Part shown: piece by piece, positions 1 to 6,456 of the stretch
Numbering within the stretch: the first letter of the stretch is position 1
How the letters are laid out: the number at the start of each line of letters is the position of its first letter
Assembly (NCBI GenBank): GCA_021779875.1
Contig: JAJXZV010000229.1
Coordinates: 1 to 10,036 of the forward strand
Origin: Pseudomonadota bacterium
GTDB lineage: Bacteria > Pseudomonadota > Gammaproteobacteria > Steroidobacterales > Steroidobacteraceae
Length of the DNA: 10,036 nucleotides
Direction: 5' to 3'
Made by a program: the position numbers and the translations under genes
The notes under the pieces: model-generated
Database searches by the model: none
Seen by the model: the letters and a program-made list of their open reading frames with translations, nothing else
What the model was told of the DNA's origin: nothing

Positions 1-777
1 CTCAGGTTGTGTCGGCGTTCGCACGTCATGATTGGTTTCGGCGAAACCGTGAGGCGATTTGCCGGGAACATGCGTTGGTGCGTGTGCTCGAAGGGCCGAC
101 CATCGTTTGGCGTGCCGTGCCGTCGGGGGACGCCCTGCATCCGCTGCCGGCTCGCGTGCACCGTCGAGGCGTTGGAGGGCGAGGCCGAGTCCGGCCGGCG
201 GGCCGTGCGGCAGGTGCGGCTGGCGGGCGGCGAGCGGCTCGGCGCCGACCTCGTGGTCATGGCGGTGGGCATCCGGCCGAACACGGATCTCGCGCAGCGC
301 GCCGGCCTGCGTTGCGAGAGGGGCATCCTGGTCGACGACACGCTGCAGACCTTCGATCCGGCCATCTATGCGGTGGGCGAGTGCGTCCAGCACCGCAACA
401 GCACCTTCGGCCTGGTCGCCCCCCTGTGGGAGCAGGCGCGGGTCTGCGCGATCCACCTGGCCGAGGTGGGCGTGTCGCGCTACGTCGAACGGGTGCGCCC
501 CGTCCGGCTCCGGGTGAGCGGCATCCAGCTGTACTCCGCCGGCGAGATCGCCGACGGGCCGGGCCGCGAGGTGCTCGTCCTGCACGACGCGCGCCGGGGC
601 CTGTACCGGCGCGTCGTGCTCGAGCAGGGGCGCATGGTCGGCGTGGTGCTCCACGGCGATGCCGAGGATGCGTCCTGGTACCTGAACTGGATCGTCTCCC
701 GCGAGCCCGTCGGCGCCATGCGGGACAAGCTGCTGTTCGGCGCGGGCGCCGCGCCCGCCGTCGCGAACGCGCGGTGA
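1..777 (+). CDS. NirB-like FAD/NAD(P)H oxidoreductase, nitrate reductase electron-input subunit (5' partial)
   Basis: The visible 258 codons run from the window edge to a TGA at 775-777. From about base 137 onward the protein reads as the second half of a pyridine-nucleotide-disulfide oxidoreductase of the NirB N-terminal type. It has the AVGIRPNT segment (about 262-285), the DDTLQT...IYAVGEC FAD-binding segment (337-384) and the GLVAPLWEQAR stretch (409-441). The C-terminal domain ends in RDKLLFG, as in NirB before its [2Fe-2S] and sirohaem domains. Those domains are absent, so this is a stand-alone flavoprotein of about 400 residues when complete, not a whole nitrite reductase. Its stop overlaps the nasA start as GTGA, which implies co-translation. 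The inferred role is to take electrons from NAD(P)H and feed NasA, like Klebsiella NasC. The first ~130 bases do not resemble the expected upstream part of the family and have lower third-position GC, so a frameshift or junction is possible there. Confidence 0.85.
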   Translation, partial: LRLCRRSHVMIGFGETVRRFAGNMRWCVCSKGRPSFGVPCRRGTPCIRCRLACTVEALEGEAESGRRAVRQVRLAGGERLGADLVVMAVGIRPNTDLAQRAGLRCERGILVDDTLQTFDPAIYAVGECVQHRNSTFGLVAPLWEQARVCAIHLAEVGVSRYVERVRPVRLRVSGIQLYSAGEIADGPGREVLVLHDARRGLYRRVVLEQGRMVGVVLHGDAEDASWYLNWIVSREPVGAMRDKLLFGAGAAPAVANAR

Positions 778-3440
778 CGCCGGCCGTGCGCACCACCTGC
801 CCCTACTGCGGGGTCGGGTGCGGGATTCGCGTCGAGTTCGACGGCGAGCGGCCGCGCATCGCCGGCGACGAGGCGCACCCGGCCAATCACGGTCGGCTGT
901 GCTCGAAGGGCGCGGCGCTCGCCGACACCTTGACGCTGCCGGGCCGGCTGCTGAGGCCCAAGGTGCTCGGCCGCGAGGTCGCGTGGGACGCGGCGCTCGA
1001 GCACGTGGCCGGCGGCTTTCGGCGCATCATCGACGCGCACGGCCCCGACGCGGTCGCCTTCTACGTGTCGGGGCAGCTGCTCACCGAGGATTACTACGTC
1101 GCCAACAAGCTCATGAAGGGCTACATCGGCGCGGCGAACATCGACACCAACTCGCGCCTGTGCATGTCCTCCGCGGTGGTGGCCCACAAGCGGGCCTTCG
1201 GCGAGGACGTGGTGCCGGTGGGCTACGAGGATCTGCTCGCGGCCGACCTGATCGTGCTGGTGGGTTCGAATCTCGCCTGGTGCCACCCGGTGCTGTACCA
1301 GCGCATCGCCGCCGAGAAGGAGCGGCGGCCCGCGCTGAAGGTCGTGGTCGTCGATCCGCGCCGCACGCCGACCTGCGAACTCGCCGACCTGCACCTGCCG
1401 GTCGCCGCCGGCACCGACGTGTGGCTGTTCAACGGCCTGCTGCACGCGCTGCATCTCGGGGGCGCGGCCGATGCGGCCTTCCTCGCGCGGCACACGGCCG
1501 GGGCGGAGCAGGCGCTGCGCGCGGCCGAGGAGTCCTCGGCGGACCCGGGGACCGTCGCGGCGCGCTGCGGCCTCGAGCTCGACGCGCTACGCCGCTTCTA
1601 CGCCTGGTTCGCCGCGACCGAACGCGTCGTGACCGCGTTCTCGCAGGGGGTCAATCAATCGAGCTCGGGCGTCGACAAGGCGAACGCCGTCATCAATTGT
1701 CACCTCTACACGGGGCGCATCGGCCGGCCGGGCTGCGGACCGCTGTCGATCACCGGACAGCCGAATGCCATGGGCGGGCGCGAGGTCGGCGGCATGGCGA
1801 CCCTGCTGGCCGCGCACCGGGAGCTCGCGAACGAGGCGCATCGGCGCGAGGTGCGGGCCTTCTGGGACAGCCCGCGGATCGCCGACCGGCCCGGGCTGAT
1901 GGCGGTCGAACTGTTCGAGGCGGTGCGGGCCGGCCGGGTCCGGGCGCTGTGGATCGCGGGCACCAACCCGGTGGTGAGCCTGCCGGACGCGGATCGGGTG
2001 CGCGCGGCGCTCGAGCGCTGCGAACTCGTGGTGGTCTCCGACTGCGTCGAGGACACCGACACCAACGCGTACGCGCACGTGCTCCTGCCCGCGGCCGCCT
2101 GGGCCGAGAAGGACGGCACCGTCACCAACACCGAGCGTTGCGTGTCGCGCCAGCGGCGCTTTCTCGCGCCCCCCGGGGAGGCGCGTCCCGACTGGTGGAT
2201 GTTCTGCGAAGTGGCGAAGCGCATGGGCTTCGAGCGCGGCTTCGAGTACGCCTCCCCCCGCGAGATCTTCCTCGAGCATGCCCGGCTCGCCGCGGCCGGC
2301 GCGGGCAGCGGACGCCTGCTGGATCTCGGGGGGCTGGCGCAGCTCAGCGAGGGCCAGTACCAGGCGCTCGAGCCGGTACGCTGGCCGATCGGCGCGGCGC
2401 AGCCGTCGGCCGCGGCGCAGCCCTTCGCCGACGGCCGGTTCGGGCATCCCGACGGGCGGGCACGGCTGGTCGCAACGCCGCCGCGCCCGCCGGCGCATGC
2501 CCCGGATGCCGAGTTCCCGTGGGTGCTCAACACCGGACGTCTGCGCGATCAATGGCACACCATGACGCGCAGCGCGCGTGCCGCCCGCCTGAACCGTCAC
2601 CTGCCCGTGCCCTTCGTGGATCTCGCGGCCGAGGACGCCGCCCGGCTCGGCGCCGCGCCCGGCGACCTGGTGACCGCCGTGACCCGCTGGGGCCGGCTCG
2701 ATGCGCCGCTGCGCATCAGCGGCGAGCTGGCGCCGGGTACGGTGTTCGTGCCCATTCACTGGAGCGACGCATTTGCCGCGCAGGCGCGCGTCGGCGCCCT
2801 CGTCAGCCCGGCGGCCGACCCGTCGTCCGGGGAGCCCGAGTTCAAGCACACCCCGGTGCGCATCGAACGCATGCCGGTGGACTGGTATGGCTTCGCCGTG
2901 AGCCGCACGCCCGTGCGGACCGACGCGTTCGCCTGGTGGGCCCGGGTGCCCGGCGAGGCGCAGCAGCGCCACGAATTCGCCGGCCGGGGCCGGCCCGACT
3001 GGCCGCGCCTGGCGCGCGCGCTGCTCGGCGCGCCGCCCGACGCCGATTGGCTCGAGTACCGCGACGTCAGCGCCGGGGTGTATCGCGCGGCCCATCTGAG
3101 CGGCGACCGGCTGGAAGCCTGCCTGTTCGTCGCGCCGCGGCCGCGCTTGCCCGCGAGCGGCTGGCTCGAGGGGCTGTTCGCGCGGGCGGAGCTGTCCGCC
3201 GATGAGCGTCAGGGTCTGCTGAATGCCGCGCCGTTCCGCGCGGCGGTGGACGAGGGCCCCGTGATCTGCGCCTGCTTCGGCGTCGGCCGGCGGCGCATCG
3301 AGGCGGCGATCGGCGCCGAGGGCTGCGCCACCGTGCGCCAGATCGGCGCGCGCCTCAAGGCCGGCACCCAATGCGGTTCGTGTGTGCCGGAACTGCGCGC
3401 CATCCTCGCCGGCCGGGCCGGTTCGCCGGCCGCCGTCTGA
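774..3440 (+). CDS. nasA: Assimilatory nitrate reductase catalytic subunit with C-terminal BFD [2Fe-2S] domain
   Basis: This 888-residue cytoplasmic molybdoenzyme reduces nitrate to nitrite for nitrogen assimilation. The GTG start at 774 puts the [4Fe-4S] motif at the N-terminus, with Cys9, Cys12, Cys16 and Cys43 followed by Lys45. There is no Tat signal, which argues against periplasmic NapA. The Mo-bisMGD domains follow; Cys130, in the segment SRLCMSS, is the expected Mo ligand. The segment around TGRIGRPGCGPLSITGQPNA (about 1708-1770) is characteristic of NasA and NapA proteins. The molybdopterin dinucleotide-binding domain lies at about residues 580-700. The C-terminus carries a BFD-like [2Fe-2S] domain with Cys832-x-Cys834 and Cys867-x2-Cys870, the electron entry point in many NasA proteins. 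The length is normal for the BFD-fused form. The open frame continues upstream of 774, but that part is the shadow of the preceding gene. No Shine-Dalgarno sequence is visible; translation probably restarts from the upstream stop. Confidence 0.96.
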   Translation: MTPAVRTTCPYCGVGCGIRVEFDGERPRIAGDEAHPANHGRLCSKGAALADTLTLPGRLLRPKVLGREVAWDAALEHVAGGFRRIIDAHGPDAVAFYVSGQLLTEDYYVANKLMKGYIGAANIDTNSRLCMSSAVVAHKRAFGEDVVPVGYEDLLAADLIVLVGSNLAWCHPVLYQRIAAEKERRPALKVVVVDPRRTPTCELADLHLPVAAGTDVWLFNGLLHALHLGGAADAAFLARHTAGAEQALRAAEESSADPGTVAARCGLELDALRRFYAWFAATERVVTAFSQGVNQSSSGVDKANAVINCHLYTGRIGRPGCGPLSITGQPNAMGGREVGGMATLLAAHRELANEAHRREVRAFWDSPRIADRPGLMAVELFEAVRAGRVRALWIAGTNPVVSLPDADRVRAALERCELVVVSDCVEDTDTNAYAHVLLPAAAWAEKDGTVTNTERCVSRQRRFLAPPGEARPDWWMFCEVAKRMGFERGFEYASPREIFLEHARLAAAGAGSGRLLDLGGLAQLSEGQYQALEPVRWPIGAAQPSAAAQPFADGRFGHPDGRARLVATPPRPPAHAPDAEFPWVLNTGRLRDQWHTMTRSARAARLNRHLPVPFVDLAAEDAARLGAAPGDLVTAVTRWGRLDAPLRISGELAPGTVFVPIHWSDAFAAQARVGALVSPAADPSSGEPEFKHTPVRIERMPVDWYGFAVSRTPVRTDAFAWWARVPGEAQQRHEFAGRGRPDWPRLARALLGAPPDADWLEYRDVSAGVYRAAHLSGDRLEACLFVAPRPRLPASGWLEGLFARAELSADERQGLLNAAPFRAAVDEGPVICACFGVGRRRIEAAIGAEGCATVRQIGARLKAGTQCGSCVPELRAILAGRAGSPAAV

Positions 3441-3441
3441 T

Positions 3442-3465
3442 CGACGAGCTCAACGCTCCTCGTCG
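3442..3465. terminator. Possible bidirectional terminator hairpin between convergent genes
   Basis: CGACGAG (3442-3448) is matched by CTCGTCG (3459-3465) around a 10-base loop. An alternative inner pairing joins GAGC (3446-3449) to GCTC (3455-3458). It lies directly after the nasA stop and covers the last codons of the convergent exported-protein gene. No U-tract follows on either strand, so function as an intrinsic terminator is uncertain. Confidence 0.35.
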
Positions 3466-3875
3466 TGGCCGCGGCCATGATCCCCGTGATGGCCGTGCTC
3501 GCCGCGCCCATCGCCATGGTCATGGTGCTCCCGATAGTGCGGCACGTAGACGCCGTTGTACCAGTCGTCGCGCACGAAATAGACCGGTACCCCGCAGGCG
3601 TTGTACTCGCGGCAATGCCGGCGCCAATGGCGCTCGTGCCCCGGCGGAACGTGCAGGTACAGCGGCGCCGGCGCGACCGCGAGCCCGGCCGGAGGCGGCA
3701 GGGCGGTCACCGGTTGCGCGAACACCAGTGTCGGCGTCGGCGCGCCGGCGCCGAGGTCCAGACGGCCGTAGAAGCCGGGCTGGCCCATGGTGATGGTGAC
3801 CCCGACGTTTTGCGCAAGCGACAGGCAGGGGAGGAGCCAGGCCGTTGCCGAGAATATACATTTCATATAGTTCAT
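3450..3875 (-). CDS. Exported His-rich conserved hypothetical protein
   Basis: The 141-residue product begins with a signal peptide (residues 1-21, hydrophobic AWLLPCLSL, likely cleavage after Ala21 before Gln22). Its mature part starts NVGVTITMGQPGFYGRLDLG, followed by a Pro/Ala/Val-rich linker. Next is a compact segment at about residues 77-115 containing PPGHERHW, CREYNAC (Cys88 and Cys94, possible disulfide) and VYFVRDDWYNGVYVPHY. This pattern recalls a family of small exported proteins common in betaproteobacteria with no known function. The last 29 residues hold nine histidines among Asp, Gly and Arg, which suggests divalent metal binding, but this is inference. Start choice is uncertain: ATG at 3875 and in-frame ATG at 3866 each sit in a near-duplicated CTAT(T)ATGAA context, and neither has a clear Shine-Dalgarno sequence. 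The frame stays open further upstream, but that translation is unlike protein and lies in the intergenic region. The gene is convergent with nasA, 9 bases apart. Confidence 0.8.
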   Translation of the reverse strand: MNYMKCIFSATAWLLPCLSLAQNVGVTITMGQPGFYGRLDLGAGAPTPTLVFAQPVTALPPPAGLAVAPAPLYLHVPPGHERHWRRHCREYNACGVPVYFVRDDWYNGVYVPHYREHHDHGDGRGEHGHHGDHGRGHDEER

Positions 3876-4029
3876 AATAGCTTGTAATAAAAGAGTAAAA
3901 TGCAAATGACGACCGGCGTCGGGTGGCCCAGACTCATGCCGCGTACCGTGGCGGCGCCGGCTCATTGACTCTAGGCTAGGTTCCATTCGACCCGGCGGGA
4001 AACGTCTCACATCGGCGACGCCCGGCGGG

Positions 4030-4045
4030 CGGCCCTCGAGGGCCG
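4030..4045. repeat. 16-bp perfect palindrome, possible operator
   Basis: CGGCCCTCGAGGGCCG is perfectly self-complementary and centred on CTCGAG. It lies 43 bases upstream of the DUF6502 start and about 155 bases from the divergent gene. It directly follows the second copy of the CCCGGCGGG direct repeat. The position fits an operator, perhaps for the adjacent DUF6502 putative regulator, but perfect palindromes of this composition also arise by chance in GC-rich DNA. Confidence 0.35.
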
Positions 4046-4051
4046 GCTCGC

Positions 4052-4080
4052 TTGTTGGGATGCCGTATTTGTGAGATAAA
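4052..4080 (+). promoter_or_regulatory. Weak sigma70-like promoter for the DUF6502-DUF5666 operon
   Basis: TTGTTG (4052-4057) and GATAAA (4075-4080) are separated by exactly 17 bases. The -10 element matches TATAAT at four of six positions; the -35 element matches TTGACA only at its first three. Transcription would begin at about 4087, at or next to the ATG at 4088, and no Shine-Dalgarno sequence precedes that ATG, so a leaderless mRNA is possible. Confidence 0.3.
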
Positions 4081-4087
4081 AACACAC

Positions 4088-4915
4088 ATGCAACAGGACG
4101 CCCATCAAGCCTTGTTGGCCGCGGTGCGTCTGATGCTGAAGCCCGTGGTGCGCGTGCTTTTGCGCGGCGGCGTGCCCTTTCGAGAATTCAGCGAGCTGGC
4201 CAAGCACGCCTACGTCGAGGTCGCGAGCACGGATTTCGGCATTCGCGGCCGGCCGACCAACGTCTCGCGCACCGCGATCCTCACCGGCCTCAATCGACGC
4301 GACGTCGCCCGCATCCGCTCGGCGGAGCCCCAGGCGAGCCTCGATGCTTCTTACATGAGCGCCGGTTCGCGCGTGCTGTCCGGCTGGCACCTCGACCCGG
4401 TCTACTTGGACGTCGACGGCCGGCCGCGCCGCTTGGTGCTCGATGGGCGCGAATTGAGCTTCCAGCAGCTTGCGCACCGCTATGCCCCCGATCTGCCGCA
4501 CGTGGCCCTGTACAAGGCGCTGGCGGCGGCGCGCGCCGTGGACGTGGACGACGAGGGCATGTTGTGCGCCCTCAAGCGCAGCTTCATTCCCGGCGCCTAC
4601 GACGTCCAGCAGATCCCGCTCTGGGGCAGCATCCTGCACGACATCGGCACGACCCTGGCGCACAACATGACCCGGCCGGCGAACCAACCGCCGCGGTTCG
4701 AGCGGCGGGCCATCAATGTGCGGGTGCGCCGCACGGCCGTGAGTGAATTTCGGACGCTGCTCGCGGTCGAAGGTCAGGCCTTCCTGGAGAAGGTCGACGC
4801 CTGGTTGACGGGCCATAGCGTTCAGGCGGAAAGTGACGGTGACGAATGGTCCGCGCGGTTGGGCGTCGGCGTGTACACCATCGAGGAACATGCCGGTAAG
4901 GATCGCAATTCATGA
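4088..4915 (+). CDS. DUF6502 family protein, putative DNA-binding regulator
   Basis: The 275-residue soluble protein has no signal peptide or membrane segment. Residues ~8-75 are helical and basic, with LLRGGVPFREFSELAKHAYVE-like and TNVSRTAILTGLNRRDVARI segments. The latter resembles a helix-turn-helix, as in DUF6502 proteins, whose function is not established. A central part (about 85-165) includes SAGSRVLSGWHLDPVYLD and a possible second helical unit, FQQLAHRYAPDLPHVALYKAL. The C-terminal part (about 200-245) is basic and then helical. ATG 4088 was chosen because the family-like sequence starts there, although the frame stays open back to 4052. The stop TGA at 4913-4915 overlaps the next ATG (4912) as ATGA, and a Shine-Dalgarno-like AAGGA (4898-4902) inside this gene serves the next one. 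A transcription role, perhaps controlling this operon, is inference. Confidence 0.85.
   Translation: MQQDAHQALLAAVRLMLKPVVRVLLRGGVPFREFSELAKHAYVEVASTDFGIRGRPTNVSRTAILTGLNRRDVARIRSAEPQASLDASYMSAGSRVLSGWHLDPVYLDVDGRPRRLVLDGRELSFQQLAHRYAPDLPHVALYKALAAARAVDVDDEGMLCALKRSFIPGAYDVQQIPLWGSILHDIGTTLAHNMTRPANQPPRFERRAINVRVRRTAVSEFRTLLAVEGQAFLEKVDAWLTGHSVQAESDGDEWSARLGVGVYTIEEHAGKDRNS
4898..4902 (+). promoter_or_regulatory. Ribosome binding site of the DUF5666 gene
   Basis: AAGGA, nine bases before ATG 4912 and inside the end of the DUF6502 gene, supports 4912 over the later in-frame ATG at 4945. Confidence 0.6.
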
Positions 4916-6447
4916 CCTCCCACCAGTCCGGGATCTCCCGCCCCATGGGGCTTCCCCGCCGCCACCACGGCGGGTCCTTGGCCTCCGCCGCGGCCGCCGC
5001 GCTGCTCGCCGCGCTGGCGTCGAGCTGCGGGGGCGGCTCGACGGCTTCCAACGGCTCGCTCACAGGCACCACCACGGGCATCGAAGGCACCGGCTTCATG
5101 CATGCCCACGCCGTGAACATCGGGGCCATCAGCGGCTTCGGCAGCGTGTTTCTCGACGGCGTCGAATTCGACACCTCCACCGCGGCGGTTTCGATCGACG
5201 GGGAACCGGCGAGCGTGGCGGACCTGCGATCCGGACAGACCGTGCGGCTGACCGGCAGCATCGGCGGCACGGGTGCCACCGGCGCGGCCTCCCAGGTCGC
5301 CGCCGATACCGCGGCCCAGGGACCGATATCGGCGATCGATCGCGCGGGCTCCTCGTTCACGGTGCTCGGCCTCACGGTCATCGTGGGCCCGAACACCTCC
5401 CTGATCGGCCCGGGCGGCGCGACCCGCTTGGAGAGTCTCGCACCGGGCACGCTCGCCACCGTGAGCGCCCTCGTGGGTCCGGGCGGCGCGGTGGTGGCGA
5501 CGCGGGTCGATCTGCCGGCTTCGGTGCCCGCCTACGTGCTCACCGGCGCCGTCGTGCAGGCGGATCCGAGCACGGGCCAGTTCGTGCTCGACGGATTGAC
5601 CATCGACGGCGGCGCGGCCGTGCTCGACGGGTTTCCGGCCGGCGGCGTGCAGGACGGCCAGGTGGTCCAGGTATTCGCGCCGCCGAATCCCGCGGGAGGT
5701 GCGCTCGCGGCGACCCGGATCCGCCTGCTGCCGAGCCTCGCGGGGCAATCGGGCGACGGCGGAGTGATCGAGGGCGTGGTCTCGCAATTCGCGTCCACGA
5801 ACCACTTCGCGGTGGACGGCGTGCCCGTGGCGGTGTCCGCCGCCACCACCTACGTGGGCGGCACCGCGGCGCAATTGAAGACGAACGTGCGGGTCGCCGT
5901 GCAGGGCGGCTACGATGCCGCCGGCACCCTGAACGCCTCGGCGCTGCAATTCCTCGGCATCGATCCGGCGCTGGTGCGCGCGCCGGTGCAGGCGGTCGAC
6001 GCGGTCCACGGAACCGTCACGCTGCTCGGCGTGACCTTCGCCACCGCCTCGACCACCCGGTTCGAGGATCTGTCCGCGGCGGCGCTGCGCACGTTCAACC
6101 TGGCCGCGGTCCGCATCGGCGATTACCTGGAGGTGCGCGGCCAGCCGACCGGGGCCACCTCGGTGGCCGCCAGCGCGGTCATGCGCGAGGACGCCCCCAC
6201 CGACCAATCCGTGGAGGTCCGCGGTACGGCGAGCGCGGTCGCCGCGCCCGATCTGACCGTGCTCGGCGTGCCGGCGGTCACCGGGGCCGGCACGGCCTTT
6301 CTCGATGCCGGCGACGACAGCAGCGGCGCGAACAGCTTCTTCGCGAAGGCGCCCGGATCGGTGGTCGACCTGCGCGGCACGCTCAGCAGCGGCACGCTGC
6401 AGGTGCTGGTCGCGAAGCTCCCGAGCGAGGCCGGGCTGGACGACTGA
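4912..6447 (+). CDS. DUF5666 repeat protein, secreted or lipoprotein
   Basis: The 511-residue protein has an N-terminal export signal (basic RRHH at 16-19, hydrophobic Ala/Leu core 24-36) ending at Cys39 in LASSCGGGS. This looks like a lipoprotein site, although -3 is Ala rather than the usual Leu. After a Ser/Thr/Gly linker the rest is beta-rich. I count about six related units near residues 70-132, 137-201, 209-272, 285-347, 356-424 and 434-503. Each has the pattern of a G-x-I/V opening strand, a V-x-G-V/L-x-V strand, an x-T-x turn, a G-x-x-V-x-V-x-G strand and a closing A-x-x-I/V/L strand. This is the DUF5666 pattern, a small OB-like beta unit of unknown function. There is no catalytic motif and only one cysteine. 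The gene overlaps DUF6502 by ATGA and has a good Shine-Dalgarno sequence. It converges on the lipoprotein gene 9 bases downstream. A scaffold or binding role in the envelope is inference. Confidence 0.87.
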   Translation: MTSHQSGISRPMGLPRRHHGGSLASAAAAALLAALASSCGGGSTASNGSLTGTTTGIEGTGFMHAHAVNIGAISGFGSVFLDGVEFDTSTAAVSIDGEPASVADLRSGQTVRLTGSIGGTGATGAASQVAADTAAQGPISAIDRAGSSFTVLGLTVIVGPNTSLIGPGGATRLESLAPGTLATVSALVGPGGAVVATRVDLPASVPAYVLTGAVVQADPSTGQFVLDGLTIDGGAAVLDGFPAGGVQDGQVVQVFAPPNPAGGALAATRIRLLPSLAGQSGDGGVIEGVVSQFASTNHFAVDGVPVAVSAATTYVGGTAAQLKTNVRVAVQGGYDAAGTLNASALQFLGIDPALVRAPVQAVDAVHGTVTLLGVTFATASTTRFEDLSAAALRTFNLAAVRIGDYLEVRGQPTGATSVAASAVMREDAPTDQSVEVRGTASAVAAPDLTVLGVPAVTGAGTAFLDAGDDSSGANSFFAKAPGSVVDLRGTLSSGTLQVLVAKLPSEAGLDD

Positions 6448-6456
6448 CCGGCCGGG

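Larger units (their letters stand above)
3876..4087. promoter_or_regulatory. Divergent intergenic region with AT-rich tract, palindrome and direct repeat
   Basis: This 212-base gap separates the starts of the exported His-rich gene (-) and the DUF6502 gene (+), so promoters for both are expected here. Bases 3851-3910 contain only 14 G/C in 60, against a very GC-rich background; this tract also covers the 5' end of the - strand gene. Further right are a duplicated CTAGG (3971-3980), the 9-bp direct repeat CCCGGCGGG at 3991-3999 and 4021-4029, and a 16-bp palindrome at 4030-4045. No RNA gene or ORF with protein-like content was recognised. Confidence 0.6.

Noticed and set aside
9..773. N-terminal extension of the nasA frame
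   Set aside because: NasA proteins start just before the [4Fe-4S] cysteines; the upstream translation is the frame shadow of the flavoprotein.
1587..3371. Long - strand open frame antisense to nasA
   Set aside because: Its translation is Arg/Ala/Gly/Pro-rich without family features, as expected from the shadow of a GC-rich gene; nasA fully explains the region.
3876..4085. N-terminal extension of the exported His-rich protein
   Set aside because: The extended translation would bury the signal peptide behind about 70 unrelated residues.
4822..6207. Long - strand open frame opposite the DUF5666 gene
   Set aside because: His/Arg/Gly-rich low-quality translation, no start signal and a clear real gene on the + strand.
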